DNA of 64,000 nt from Cymodocea nodosa (taxonomy: Eukaryota; Streptophyta; Magnoliopsida; Alismatales; Cymodoceaceae), in NCBI GenBank assembly GCA_036874045.1, contig JAZBRI010000003.1:508501-572500 (forward strand), written 5' to 3'. A program made the translations under genes and the position numbers. Shown here in pieces: positions 12,338 through 25,421 of the stretch. Numbering within the stretch: position 1 is the stretch's first letter; each line of letters starts with the position of its first letter. Below the pieces are notes generated by a model. That model ran no database searches. It had not been told where the DNA came from and saw nothing but the letters and a program-made list of their open reading frames with translations.

Positions 12338-13773
12338 ATGGTATGCACACAAATTTTGTTCATCATGAGTTGCACAGAAATTGTGTATACTTTTTGTTCA
12401 TCATGAGTTGTACAGAAATGTGTGTATATATAACTGTAAAACCATAGTCTCTAAGAAATTCATTTAAGAATTAGTACTAAATTAGCCCCAGTATAAGAAG
12501 AAAGCCACATTTGGATTGGTCGATTGGGAACATTTTACTTTATTCTTTGTACGCGGGTGTCGTATTTATCAAAGAGAGTGGAATATTTCTCAATCATCTT
12601 TGCAGGTATTTATACTGCAGGTCAACAAGAGCTGCTCGGATGAAAAGATCAACCATGCAACCGTACTGCTCAATCATGGGTTTGATAGTTAATCTTGTCA
12701 TCATCAAATTGAAACAACGGCAGCCCTCACAACCGTCACAGGATGGCTGCAAGCCGAGAGCACAACCATGAAGGCAACGTCCATTGCCTTAAAGAGACCA
12801 AAAGCCTCTCTACCTTGCCCATCAATCACCGACGACCATCGATTCGATGCTCTTCTCTACCATCTCCTTAAAGAATGCCACTACATCGTCAACATCCCCA
12901 CATTTTGTAACCAAATCAACCAGTGCCGCTACAAAGCTCCAAGATTTTTGGGATCTTCTTTCTTTCCTCCTACAATCCAATCCATTTCCCAAGTCAGTGG
13001 ATGCAGAGAGCACGGTCATAATGATAGTGATCTCGTCAGGCCCCGCTCGGGCGACCTGCATCTCCCAGAAAACCGCTTCATCGGACAATCCTGACCAGAG
13101 ATGGACGACCAATTACTGGCAGTGAAATGGATAACTAATTACCATACTGCCATTGTCAACTAATATATTCTAGAACTAACTCTTTCTGTTTATGCTATAC
13201 TTCAAGAAACGACTATCAAATTAAGTTAATGCAGCAGGAAATTTCGGTGTGCAGAGAAGGTTTAAATTTAATGACGTGATATACAATTTTAGGTCAGAAA
13301 TGCAAATGTATTAAATTACAATTGAATGAATCGAATGTAATGATGAATTATAGGCCTACAAAGCGCCTCCCCAGCCCACAAACGAAAAAAAGAAATGAAT
13401 GCCCCAAAATCTCTATCTTTGTCGTTCTTTATACATTTACACAAGACCAATGCAATGAAATGTAAAAAATAAAACCTATCAAAAATGGGGCATGAGACCA
13501 AAAAAGACTAAAGAAAGATGAAAGGATGGTAAGACGGTGGACTGCAGCGTAGTCAGGTACATGAGCCGCATGAGCGACTGAAGAGGGCCCCAAGACAAGC
13601 TCTCGCTTCTCATGTTGATCAATTTGGCATATCAAGCAAAAAACCAGCCGAGGCAGAAAAGAATGGTAATCACGTCATCTTCTGTGGGAGCATGCGAATT
13701 TAGAAAACGGAACTCCCTCCAGAAGCAAAGCCTGAAGAATTCCTAAAGAACATGGCGGTAAGTTGAGAAAAGG
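12338..13773. other. Intergenic region between two converging genes
   Basis: It holds the 3' flank of the DUF4378 gene, a PPR pseudogene on the minus strand (separate entry), and from about 13.12 kb the 3' flank of the O-fucosyltransferase gene. Nothing else was recognised. Confidence 0.6.
12700..13115 (-). pseudogene. Fragment of a pentatricopeptide repeat (PPR) gene
   Basis: The minus strand gives recognisable PPR phrases: SGLSDEAVFWEMQVARAGPD, EITII..VLSAS.DLG, SFVAALVDLVTKCGDVDDVV, then, in another frame, GREAFGLFKAMDVAF and VVLSACSH. These resemble the 'ALVDMYAKCG', 'A..LF..M' and 'VLSACSH' phrases of PLS-type plant PPR proteins. There is at least one frameshift (near 12.82 kb), an in-frame stop at the same place, and small insertions such as 'ITIIMTVLSAS'. 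No start codon or full repeat array is present. It covers only about 140 codons of a family that usually has 500-900. It is most likely a decayed duplicate or retrocopy fragment. Confidence 0.7.
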
Positions 13774-16700
13774 TCATAGTGTCAAAGACTTTGACATTTC
13801 GGTTCTGTTCAAACGACACATGCAATCGGGGCATGGATAGGTGTATAAATTGTCAGCCGGCCGTCTAATCTCAATACCCTTAGCATCACTGTGAGCTCGC
13901 ATATTTAATAGTTGCCTCTTGAAGGTTTTCCATCTGCAAAGAGTGAAACAAGAAAGTAAGGCCAACATGATCAACCAAGACCCCTCGTCAGTCATCTTGC
14001 CGTGCTTTGGGAAAATCTTACCAACAAAGAAAAGATCAAATAACGCAATTACCGTGAATCGCTTTTCATAATTACTAGCCTTTAACATGGAAAGAGAGAG
14101 AGAGATCAACAAAGGGGCAGCTTATTATATTCATGATACTAAAAGTCATCCAGAAAAATTTAGTACGAGGGTGTAATGCCAAACATATTGCCATTAAATG
14201 ATTCATCTCAGTAACCAATACGTGCTTTTATAAGCTTCTTTCCAAATAGTCCAGTTTTTCTTTAGAAAAATTCAATTGTTAAATGAAGAATTCCATACAC
14301 ATTTCCTTTTGGAACTACAAGATCCCCATGAAAATAAAATCTTGTGAAATTAAAACTTACATGACAAGTATGCAGAGAAAAGGTATATAAAAACGTTAGG
14401 TGTTAACCAGACCAGAGAATGTTGCTGGAAACGAATCGATGTTACACTAAGAACATAAGAATATAACAGTTTATCCAATTGAGTGTCAAAATAATTTAAC
14501 CAATGCATACCCGATATTTGGATTATCAAACAACAAAGCCAGCTTCCTTTTGTCTGGTTTGATAGTCTTGGAGTGCCCACCGTTCAAATATCTCCTATGC
14601 CCAATCAAGAAATGAGGAAAGTTTCCACCTTGTGTTGTCACAAAAACTTCACTGTGAAGACAAACAGTGTAGTCTATTGCAGCCAACCTAGACGAATGGT
14701 TCTACAAGAAACAGCCCAAATACTACCGATTAAGTATGCAGCTTGTGACATCGGAACCATGATGATGTAAGATTCAAGACATACCTTGAACTGAGCGAGT
14801 TCCTCAGCTGATGCTAGTGTCTCCTTAGTTTGCAAAAGAGGAAACATTTCACTAAGCGGAACCATTGTCTTTTCTGAATTGTAAATCTTTCCAGATGCTA
14901 AATAAATAGAAGTCTTGTTACTGAAACCCATGCCTCTGAGGATCAAACCAACCTAGAAACAAGTTCATTTCAAGTGAAATGTTGCAGGATCCAAGATTTA
15001 CAACTGCAGAAAGCATTATCATCATCTAAACTTCAAATAAATGATCACACAAACAAGCAGTCAGAAGCCATAGATATCAATCAACAGCTAAAACACAAAA
15101 AAAATCTCACGAACACGCTCAGTCACATCTCTTACTAGTTACAACCTATGTGATTGATCCTTAGTTCTTGGTGAGAAAGCAATTTATTTAGTTCTACGTC
15201 CATTCCAAGGTATCATTTCCAGTACATCACAGATATTTAGTAGAATTTATACATTTATCATAAATATTTATTAAATGTGACATTGGATCTAGAAATTTTA
15301 ATGTAGGAAATAAAATATTTTTCCCTGGTAACAAAAATGAACTAATGTCCTGCTTGGTTGATTGTAATCTGACATGTAATTTAAATATTTTCTTTAATTA
15401 AATTATAATATTTCGAAACCAATCAAGTATATGAAATTAGATAAAATGTCTAATCAATTTCATCATTTAAAAGTTAAAAACTTGTTGGGTTTCAATGACT
15501 AGAGATTGTAATCACAAGTAGTCGAATATTATCAATGAATCAAGGAATGTAACTGAATAGAACATAGGACTGCAATCAATCAAAGAGGACCCAAGCACAA
15601 AATGAATGCCTAACTAAATAAGGGGTAGTAATATGGGTATCGCAGTTTAGACCTGGTTCCCCTATCTGAAACCATATCCTAAATTGGACGAGCAGTCTAG
15701 CTAGGCCATCCATTAACCTGCTTCCTTGATGCCACTCATTTGATTGCTATGAAACACAGATTCTCGTAAACACACATCACATCCACATTATACCTACATT
15801 GGACATCAATTCAGCCCAAATATGGCTCGAATACATGTCAAATACACCACGTGGCATGTCTGGGCTATTTCGGTAAAAAAAGTATTAGGATTTTCCATGA
15901 ATTTGGCTAGGATACTGTTTGAATTCATCCAGAATACTTCTTGAATTTGTTTAATTACAAATGCTTACAACTCTAATAACATAAGATTTTTTGTGCTGAC
16001 TGTAGTGTTCTATGAAACTCAATTTTGTGATGATCTTTGAACTATTTAGTATTAAATGATTTTGTGCTTGAATATTTTTTAAGTGGCATGCTTAATAATT
16101 TTAGATAGATTTCATTTCCAATTATACCATGCATGACCAAAGAAAAGAGAAACATAAATATCAATGAATAATGAGACCCGTGAACACAAATTAATTTTGA
16201 TATTTTTCATGTACTGGCAAGTCATGCAAAGGTAATTGAGCAAAGACTAAGATATATAATTAAAATCACAGGAAATCAATTTTGATTTATGTCAGGTAAA
16301 TCAACAATAGAAACTATTCATTTATTCAAACAACTAATAAAAAATTTAAAAGTAAAGAAAAAAGATCTTTGTGTGGTTTTCATTAGTTTACAGAAAGTTT
16401 ATGATAGAGTATTTAAAAATCTATTGTAATGGATATTGAAAGAGAACGGAATATCTGTAGGATATATTGACATTATAAAGAATATGTATGAAATAGCAGT
16501 TACTAACGTTAAGATTATAAGAGAAGAAACTAAGGAATTTCCAATAAATATAAGTTTACACTAAGGATCTTCTCTAAGTTCATATCTATCTGTCTTGATT
16601 TTGGATGAAATGACTAAGAAAATTCAACAATAAGTTACTCTTTGGTTTACAATTTGTTAATGACATAATTTTAGTTGATGAAAGGTAAAAATTAGTCCTA

Positions 16701-19700
16701 ACTTCTATAAAAATATACTTTAGAGTCCAAAGGATTTAAACTGAATTTATGGAATTTGGGTTCAACAAAAATAGTAATAATAAAGAAGATATACATTTAG
16801 AAAACCATAAAATTTATAAAAGTAAAACTCTCAAATATTTAAGATCTATAATAAGTAACAATAGAGAAATTATATAAGTAATTCATAGAATTAAAGTAGG
16901 ATGAATAAAGTGGAGAAATGCTTTTGAAGTATTATATAATAGGAGAATATCTTTAAAATTAAAAACAAGATACTATAAAACTGTTATTCACTTGACTGTA
17001 CTTTATGGATCAGAACGTTAGATTGTAAAGCATAGCCAATAGGTTGATTATAATTGCAACATAAAATGATCAAGAATCCAAATGTGCATTGAATTATATT
17101 ACAAATTTTCTTTTTGTACGGGTTCCAAGATAAGGATACACAAAATGCTACAAAAAACTGAAAAATTGCAACACCATCACTCTGGAAAGAAAAAGGAATG
17201 AAAAGCAAATACCTCCAAAGGAGTAAGTGGGCACTTTCCATTCATCCTGATTGCCCCTGGTCGTATGACATGACCAGGTCTAGTGAATTTCCCCCTCCAG
17301 CCCCTTTCTCTAGCTGCAATCATATCAAGTTTCTCTTTTTCACCACCATCAAAAACACAGCATGAGAATGCAACCATATCCTGAAAGGATAAAAAGAAGA
17401 AACATTACATATAGGGAGTAAAGTGGTTCCTAAAAACTTGAATTACAAACCATCCTTAGGAAATCTAACCTCTTCAAATCGAAGATGGACAGCAATATAG
17501 TAGCCATTGAAACTGAGTTTTTTCATGCGAGAAACCAATGTCTCAGCCATGGTTGCTATTGGCTTTGAAAATCGCAATGCCTCATAGTTCGCCAAACATC
17601 TAAGACGTTGAATTGGAGGAGGTGCAGCAGGAGACAATCGATTTGCAAAGGGAGAAATCCTTATGAGCCTGGCTTAAGCAATTGAGAAAGAGCTGTCTTA
17701 AACTCTTAATAGATTAAGCCATCTTAAATCTTCTGCAAATTGTAGTATAAGTGTACAGAAGAAATTTTAGCATATGAATGTTATGAATATGTTAAAAAAT
17801 AGACAGGTCACTAGAATGGAACTGCTAATTAGCTGAAGAAGGAGATGGTGAAGATATATTCAGAATAAAACAGACAACCATAGAAATATGTAAAACTACA
17901 AAGAGGTATCCTACCATTTAAAACCCATCAAAAGTTAAACTTGGGTTTCACATTCATAGAATGATGTGATGAGAAACCAATCGTAATGACTACATGCAGA
18001 AATCATGAATAGAAAAAGCTCATCAAGTGAGAAAAGGGATTGCCTCCTCTCATTATTTGAAATTGTTGGCATAATCTAATCATTTTGAAAGAAAATGAAA
18101 AAAATACAGTGAAAACAACAACAATCAAAAGGAATAATATACACTAACTAATGCAACCATTATTTCCTAGAAGACCAGTAAACATATGATGATGTCTAGT
18201 CAGATTATGACTGAGGACTAAATGTTAGCCATACATTCCTAATTCCTTACATAAAATGAAGAAGTTTTTTATCAGCAAAGGAAAATATTTTTAGCACTGC
18301 AGAACTAACTTCTCTTCGATCAGCTTTGGGAGAACTGCATCTTTGTAATGCTCAATCGGCGAATTAGCCTTTATCTTGAAATTATACACATTACTCATAT
18401 TGTGACCAAACCTCTCCATTATGTACTCAGGCACTTTGTTAACAATATGCACATCATTTTCCAAGGTACTCAGGAAGTGGTCTTCATCATAAATATCTTT
18501 GAATTTGCTGCAAGTATAAAACAGTACAAGAGAGTTGTCAGAGATAATTCCATTTATAAGACGCAAGCATCAAAATGACTATATGCAAAACAAATGCAAT
18601 ATATAAAACAGATTTCAACAATAATCTGCCAAACAGCATCTGCTTGTTGATATGCTTCCATAATAAAATAACAAACTTGCCCTGGTCCCATAATGAGGTC
18701 AGCAAAGAACTCCATTATCTCCTATTTTATGGTTCTATTCTAAAATAAACAATTTAGACAACAAAGATGGTAAAAGTGAACAACAGAATTTCTTATATGC
18801 TAACTCTAAGGTTGAATTAACATTTTTTGATGGACAGATAATGTGATGCTAGTTTCTAAGTACGCTATGAAATTTTCATAACTAATTGAAGTTCCAGTGT
18901 TTGGAAATTAGAAAAATATACCAACCTAGGATCTCTCCAAACACTGTGAAAGTGGAAATTTGGAATTACAAGTGTAGCATTTAGATACGCTGCAACAGCA
19001 ACAGCATTACATATCTGCAGAAAGATCACAATGATAAGGGTAATTAGTCTTCAAATCAAAGAAAAGAAAAAGGTACTTTTAAGAGCAATGCTTTTAAGTC
19101 TACACTATTGCATAAAAAGGTTTGAACCGACTGATGTTCGCTGTTGATTTAGACCGCCATTTGCCTCAACATATATATAACCATTCGAATCAGGAAGCTC
19201 TGCAAAAGATGAAAACCCAGTTTCGTAAAAAGTAGAACAGTGTAAAAAGTAACTGGCATACGGGGCTTTGTGACACATTACAATAATACAGCTATCAATC
19301 AATCAATGGCATGCTAAAATTTATTTTAAAATTATGAAAAAATAAGAAACAGTAAAAGAGATTTGTTTTAAAATTATGAATTGTCTAAATTATTTTTTCT
19401 ATTTTGTCCTAGATTTGACCTTAGATAAAAATACTTGAAAGAAAAGGATTAATGTGACCACTCCAAGTAGTGAGATTATAATTTGAATTGGTATTGTTGT
19501 ATTTTTTTGTTTTTTACATGTTGCAAAATTTGTCTGCATTTTTTACTTCTTTTCCTTGACATTATGAAATTTCATACTTGATATTTATTTTACGAATTTT
19601 TGAATTTTATTTTATTATGATACCTCCTGCTTCATATTTGCTATCTTGATGACTTATTGTTATCTTGTAGAATGATGATGTCCTGATTTTTCTTATTGTT

Positions 19701-22509
19701 TACTGGTTTACATGTAATATTAAAATATTTAATTATTAATAATGACATCTTGGTGATGTCACTGGTTCAACTATGCAAGTGACCAGTTGAACCCACAAAC
19801 CAACCACCCGTTAACTAAACCAAGTCAATGTCCTGTTTCTAAAAGCATTGGTACCTATTACTAGCCTTACAGAAATGGACTTCAATCAGGTCAATCTCAT
19901 TCTCTACTTCACCTTTCTTCACTACTTTATTAGTGGACAAGAAGCATCTCCAAATTTCAAAGTTCAAACACAAGATAAGCTACAAATTACACTTGTATCC
20001 TTCAACAGTTGGTCAAAAATATGACAGAAAAATGCAACTTAAACAATAACAGGAAGGTTTCTTTACTCTGTAAAGTTAAATCTAATAAAAGAACATGTCA
20101 ATTGACCAAGAGTGTGAAGAATATGCTTATACACTAGCAATCCTAAATAGCAAAAGTTGCATTATCCAGAATTGGAAGGAAATTGAAAGTTCTGTACCAT
20201 TTAATGATGTTTTGATGCAAGGTTTCCACCGACCACCTCTATAAGGATGTTTCCATACAGCTGTTAACTACAGAACAGTCAAAAACTTGGGTCACGAAAA
20301 AAAATAAGCTCTCTAATGAGAAATTCAATTATAACAAGTATCAGCATGTATAAATAATTTCTACAGACCACTTAAAAGTGTACTGAAAAAAATTATGTAC
20401 CTATATTGGAACAAAATATTTATTATGTTCACAGTTTTTAAAAATCAAGACTATAAACAATGCACCAAGAGAGCAACAACCATTAGTCTTCCTCCAAACA
20501 ACACAAGGTAACCTCTTGAAACTCAAATTGGAGTAGGCCGAAAGAATTCTACCAAGTTCCATTTTTGAAAAAAATTCAAGTGACTGAGTTATGTTCCCTT
20601 CAAGAATTGATGTCAAACTGTTGGTCATATGGTTGTGAATTTGTGATAAAATAGAGAAAAGGTGAAAAATAGACATTTTTCCTGATAAGCACCATATATC
20701 ATGAAATTCTAATTAATTGTGAGAATTAATATAAGGACCTAGAGGTGAGCCTCATTGAATCCAAGCATGTTCATCCTGAGTCTCATGACAATTTGTTAAA
20801 AACCTGAGCTCAAACCAATGTTGTTTTTGCTTGAGTTTGAGCTAAAGAATTGGTCAAGATAATGTGCAGGCTATGTTAGCATAGCTGGAGATTTTATACA
20901 TAGTTATGTCTAATTAAAGATTCAAATAATTCTATGTATTTGTTGAAGAAGCATGCCAAATTTTAAAGTGCTATAAAGAAAATTGGTTAAATTGAAATTA
21001 GGATGTCAAAATTTGGAACATCATAGATAATTTCACCCAGCCCAAAAAAGGGTTGGGAATGCAAAAAAATTCTTCATAAAATTTTGCAGAGTCCTTTCTT
21101 ATTTACATACTAAAAGGGGAAAAACTAGTGCACAAGACATAATTGCAAAGACCATGTTATAGAATTTGAACACTTACTCCAGGTCAATATGAAACAACCT
21201 TACCATAGTTCAAGGTCCAATCTGTTTTTGTTTACTTGCTATATTAGCGTATTTTGGAATGTAAAAATAAAAAAAAATAATGATAATAATGTAACTGGAC
21301 AGTGAGTTAAACTTGACAATGTCAAGCTAGACACTAGCAAGCATGACAAATGAAATGAGCATCCTTCGGAAAATTCATACAAAAGAATTTGGATCCTAAA
21401 GTATCTAAGGAAAGTAACAGTAGCATGGAAAATTATTGTAAAATCTCTGTTGCACGAAGTCTCGCAGTGTATTAAGTAAAGCAAGGTCTCCAAGTAGATA
21501 TCAAATCGAAGAAGAAGGAAAAGAGTATTATGTAGTTTAGTCAAATGGTGCACATCCATTTCTTTTGGGAGCAATAAGAAGACCATCCTCCCCAAAATAA
21601 ATGTAAAGAATCCTGGTATGTTATGGACTTTTTGTAAAGTAGCATTACCTATTTAGTAATGAAATCTTTAATAGTCTAGCATTCAAATGACCTAGTTAAT
21701 TGTACAATAAAATCTAACGCCTCCATGGATAGAGCCTAGAGACCAACCATTTCATATGAACTAGCTCCATTGTATCGTAGGCATATGCCGCATGTTCTCC
21801 AACCAATTTTATGATGACTAGAAATGGCAAATGACGCATGTTGAAATGGAGAATGAAGTGAAGAGATTTCATCAAGTGAATGCAACGAGTTTGACTTTAG
21901 CAAAAATGCGATCATTGTGATATGTAAGTGCCATTTCTGATTCCTATCTTCTCCGTTACGACCTATTGACAGCTACGTTATTGATTATTAAGTTCAAGAA
22001 CTCTATGTAGATGTCAAATTTTCCAAATGTTCAAGAAAAGCAGCATACGTCGATACACTTTAGATGTCCATTTTTCCAGTTACTCGAGAATAGCAACGTC
22101 TAGTACACTTACTCACCGTGTGATCGGAGTCGTCATCCTCGTCCAAAGCCCCCCGCAGCCTCTCGTACAGCTGGGGGCTCCTGTACACCGACCCAGGCGG
22201 CGGGCGCGCGATTATCTGGGGGACGACGTCCAGCGACACGGTGCCCATGTACAACAGCATCCCGGATATGTACACCAGCGGCGCGAAGAGGAAGATCGCC
22301 TGTCGCCGGAGCAGCAACGACAGCAGCAACCACGCAACCCTCTGGGGGAGGGTCTTGAAGGTCTGGCGGCCGGCGCCGCTGGCGTACCTGGCAGATGAAG
22401 GGAGAGAGGCGCCCACCCGGCCGCGGTAGCGCGGGGAGCGGCTCATGGGAGAGGGCGGCGGGGACGGGGTCCGATCGCTCCCGGAGGAGAGGACGCGGGT
22501 GTACGCCAT
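13774..22509 (-). CDS. GT106 O-fucosyltransferase family protein, 10 exons
   Basis: Exons on the minus strand: 22509-22117, 20267-20198, 19199-19132, 19014-18926, 18507-18310, 17668-17470, 17380-17213, 14952-14785, 14701-14511, 13933-13774. They sum to 1704 nt (567 aa). A Ser/Pro-rich cytosolic N-terminus precedes a hydrophobic anchor at about residues 71-91 (type II, Golgi-like). Family blocks in order are [141 protein letters not shown] and PCPDCMC. This plant family (GDP-fucose protein O-fucosyltransferase-like) transfers sugars onto cell-wall polysaccharides or proteins; the exact acceptor cannot be read here. The frame stays open upstream of the chosen Met at 22509, but the family starts near this Met. 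The donor of exon 3 is GTCGGT, slightly unusual. Intron 7 (17212-14953) contains a LINE relic. Confidence 0.92.
16290..17036 (+). mobile_element. RTE-like LINE reverse-transcriptase relic in an intron
   Basis: On the plus strand, antisense to the host gene, a degenerate reverse transcriptase can be read: [55 protein letters not shown], then '[25 protein letters not shown]', a decayed FADD box and finally LYGSERWIVKHSQ. The pattern 'KAYDRV..., GLHQGSALSPYLF, ..MDELT, LYG.ECW..K' is typical of plant RTE-clade LINEs. Several in-frame stops and frame changes are present, and the endonuclease half and 3' tail were not found, so this is a dead 5'-truncated copy. It sits in intron 7 of the O-fucosyltransferase gene, well away from the splice sites. 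Confidence 0.75.
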
Positions 22510-24829
22510 TGTCGACCTAGGAGGAGGAAGCGTGGTATTTATGTATTGGTACTGGTCGGTGTTTTCGTTTCTTGGAGTGGAAGATCGGAATTTGGGAGGA
22601 ACGACAGCAGCGCTGCGAGAGACGGGGCAGAGGAGGTGGGGAGGTCCTGCGGGAAACACGTGAGGAAGATGTGGAGTTGGACTTGTCTTGTTTATTTTAT
22701 GATTTTTTCGCGGAGATATTATTGTCTGACAAGTAATGACATAATTCATCGTCCTGTACTCTCTATTTACATTTTTTTTAATTATCCTAATTACATGTCG
22801 AGCAACAAATCGATCTTAACTTTGTCGGTATTTTAAAAACAAATATATATATCTTTATTTTACACATATTTATTTTTTTTGTTAACAGATTTGGAAAGTT
22901 AATATTTTTTATTTCGTGAGATTTTAAAATCTAAGTTTGAATTCGTAGGAAACGGTTGGGCTTACTTGCATAATTTTCATTTTATTGACTTTTCGGTCTC
23001 AGGCAAAAAAAAGTCACCCCTGAGTTTCCTTTCCCTCAGCATAATTGAAAATAATATTCTACACTTGTCAAAATTGATCGACGAATTGAATTCAAATCCG
23101 ATCCGTTAATTACAACTTCTCGTATTAAACTCTCTTAAAAATTAGTCGATCTCAATTTGGCATATTTGTGAAGATCTAATAAAGTAAAAAAGCACTTAAC
23201 GATGGAAATTTTTTTTGAAGATCGCACCAAAAAATATACGATTGAGAAGGAAGATGGACGGCACTATCCATCGTGGGTGCCACCAGAACGAATGGTTATT
23301 ATTAAAATTTAAAATAATGATTAATATACGTACAACACTGTATCTGACAGATTCACGCTAGAGTTCATTTTCCCATATGTAATTTTTAGAATTATTTTTT
23401 GAAGCATTATCATAATTCTTTATAAATATATGAAAGAATAGAACGCAACCATAGAGATTTTATTACTAAATAACCACAAATATATGACGAAAAAACCAAT
23501 ATAGCTTTGAAAAAATATCGATTGTTCGTCTAAAGGTTTAAAAGTTTACTAGTTTCTGTTAATTTTCAAACACTGATTTTTTTTACCAAAATTCTTAACG
23601 AATATAGCTTGAATTAAGTCATTTTTTAATACATTATATACTTAAATTATATATGTAGAGAGAGACACACACACACACACATACCAGAATTAAGAATATT
23701 TTCTATATCATTCAAATCAAACATTATTTTGTAGGTCATCCAGATCTTAGGTAAATCGATTATTTCAACTCTTGATATTTTCAAAATATTTTATTCAAAG
23801 TATCATCCGAGACTCAAAACTCTCCTTTGTTATACTAATTTCGTTACATATTGCGGAGAATCGAACAATTTTTAATAAGATGATTTTCTACGAAATTTAA
23901 TAAAATTTATTTTTCTCCAAGAATGATGTACAAAATTTTTAGTTTCTTGTAGTTATCATCTTTTCGGTGGATGTAATTTTCATCGGATATGCTAGTTTTC
24001 CTTTACCGTAAATATAAACTTTCAAGTATTAATTATTGAAAATAGTGTTGTTTTTACGTGATTTCTTTTTCTAAATATTTTTGGTGACCGAAGTTTCTCG
24101 TATTTAAATTTACCGAGATAGGAACATTAATTCTTTAAAAGAGCAAGACCGTTGTGAATAATTGCACGGCCATTTGCATACTGCGGAACGAATGAATTAA
24201 TGGCGTGGATACGAGACATTTGAACGTATGTTTTCAAGGAGATAATTTTCGTTTCGATACCATCATCTTATCTATATTTTTATAAATTTTCAACTTCAAT
24301 CATTTATGAAAAAAGCACATGTATGGTTAGACGTGTAGTTACATAAATAAGAAATTATTAATGTTATCGAGTGGTTTGGTAGTCGGTATTTCTCATAAAA
24401 TACAATAAATAATTGTGGCTGAGGTCTTCCCACCACCTGCCTCACCGTCACTTACAATGATTTGGATGTTAATCAATGCAAGTTCATCCATCCCAGCCAA
24501 ATTTCCGTGTTTGGATAGACTCGCAAGCCTAAATATTGATGTTGTCTCTTTCGACCGTAAACATTAGTTATCTTATCTTGCGAGTGTAATTTTTATATCC
24601 ATTTAAATTTAAATTTTAGTGGAAGGTATACATCATCGTTCTTACTCAATGCAGTAGTTTTATTTATTTAGTTTAAATTTGTCGATTACAATTATGTATA
24701 GATTAGTCATCGATGCCGTGGCTGCCGTCACCGTCAGTGTCCGTGCGACGTGTACGAGGCGAGAACATCCAGATGATGAGATATTGCCACGTGTACGGTG
24801 GATGGGCCTCGCTTCGCTCGTCCCCCTCC
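22510..24829. other. AT-rich intergenic region, no gene recognised
   Basis: The first ~170 bases are GC-rich and are the probable leader/promoter of the minus-strand O-fucosyltransferase gene. The rest is AT-rich, with an (AC)n microsatellite near 23667-23682 and no recognised coding or transposon sequence. The last 100-150 bases form the promoter of the Cys-rich gene at 24960. Confidence 0.5.
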
Positions 24830-24838
24830 TATAAAAGG
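24788..24838 (+). promoter_or_regulatory. G-box/ABRE core and TATA box of the small Cys-rich gene
   Basis: A CACGTG core lies at 24788-24793, followed 36 bases later by TATAAAAGG at 24830-24838. The TATA box is about 130 bases upstream of the ATG at 24960, consistent with a start site near 24862 and a leader of about 100 bases. An ACGTG core often mediates ABA or light responses in plants; that role is inference here. Confidence 0.6.
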
Positions 24839-24959
24839 ATGGTACTTGGGCCTTCCCACCTTCATCGGCGTGATTGGCGGGGGTTAGGTCGTCTGCGTTG
24901 CTCGGTCCAGAGGAGGGAGGGGGCGGAGGCGGAGGAAGGAAGAAGAAGCGATCGAAATC

Positions 24960-25304
24960 ATGGGTTGTTGTGGAGGGCTAGTCTGTGCGTGTGGGGTCTG
25001 CGGAAGTCCCTGCTGTCCGGGGTAGCCCACTCCCCTTCTTTTGTTCTGCTGGTGCCTCACATCTTATCAATTTATCTCGAATACATTCCTGAATGAAATC
25101 TCACTAGTATTCGGTTTCCGTTTCTCTAATGATTCGTGAAGCTTGCTCGCTCGCTCGCTTGCTTCTGATCTTTTATCAGTTTTTGCTTGGTCCGACCCTT
25201 GCACACAATATGCACGCTTTGTTGTTTTCCTCCTTTCAGCTTGACTGAAGAGGCTTTCGTCGTCTCCTTGCAGGGACTACGGTGGGATTGGGACGGGTGC
25301 CTGA
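24960..25304 (+). CDS. Small Cys-rich metallothionein-like protein, 2 exons (possibly decayed)
   Basis: Exon 1 (24960-25021) starts MGCCGGLVCACGVCGSPCC. The spliced continuation at 25274-25304 gives DYGGIGTGA and a stop, 30 aa in all. The beginning resembles type-2 plant metallothioneins (MSCCGG.CGCGSGCKCG) in Cys spacing and in having an intron just after the first Cys block. Directly after the stop, in the same frame, 25305-25364 reads SENGCKCGSSCICDLQ, which resembles the C-terminal metallothionein block ENGCKCGSNCTCDPC. The two halves are thus separated by a single in-frame UGA (25302-25304), and the usual 30-40-residue spacer is nearly absent. TATA box, leader, intron and AATAAA are all in place, so it looks transcribed. 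It could be a metallothionein pseudogene, a gene making only the short peptide, or an unrelated Cys-rich peptide. The donor/acceptor choice is by eye. Confidence 0.4.
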
Positions 25305-25415
25305 TCCGAGAACGGATGCAAATGTGGAAGCAGCTGCATCTGTGACTTGCAGGTGACGATGTGATGAATCTCTCCTGTCTGTCAGCGGGAGGGTGTGGTA
25401 CGGATCTTACTTATA

Positions 25416-25421
25416 AATAAA
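25416..25421 (+). terminator. Poly(A) signal AATAAA of the Cys-rich gene
   Basis: AATAAA lies about 110 bases beyond the first stop codon (52 bases beyond the second), in a suitable position to end the transcript begun at the 24830 TATA box. Confidence 0.5.

Noticed and set aside
15340-15545. Palindrome-like AT-rich segment with 'cttggttgatt' and 'aaccaatcaag'
   Set aside because: The terminal match is weak and the rest of the segment does not pair; not enough for a MITE call.
22510-22749. Open frame extending 80 codons upstream of the O-fucosyltransferase Met
   Set aside because: The extension has no family resemblance and runs through probable leader and promoter; the Met at 22509 gives the usual N-terminus.
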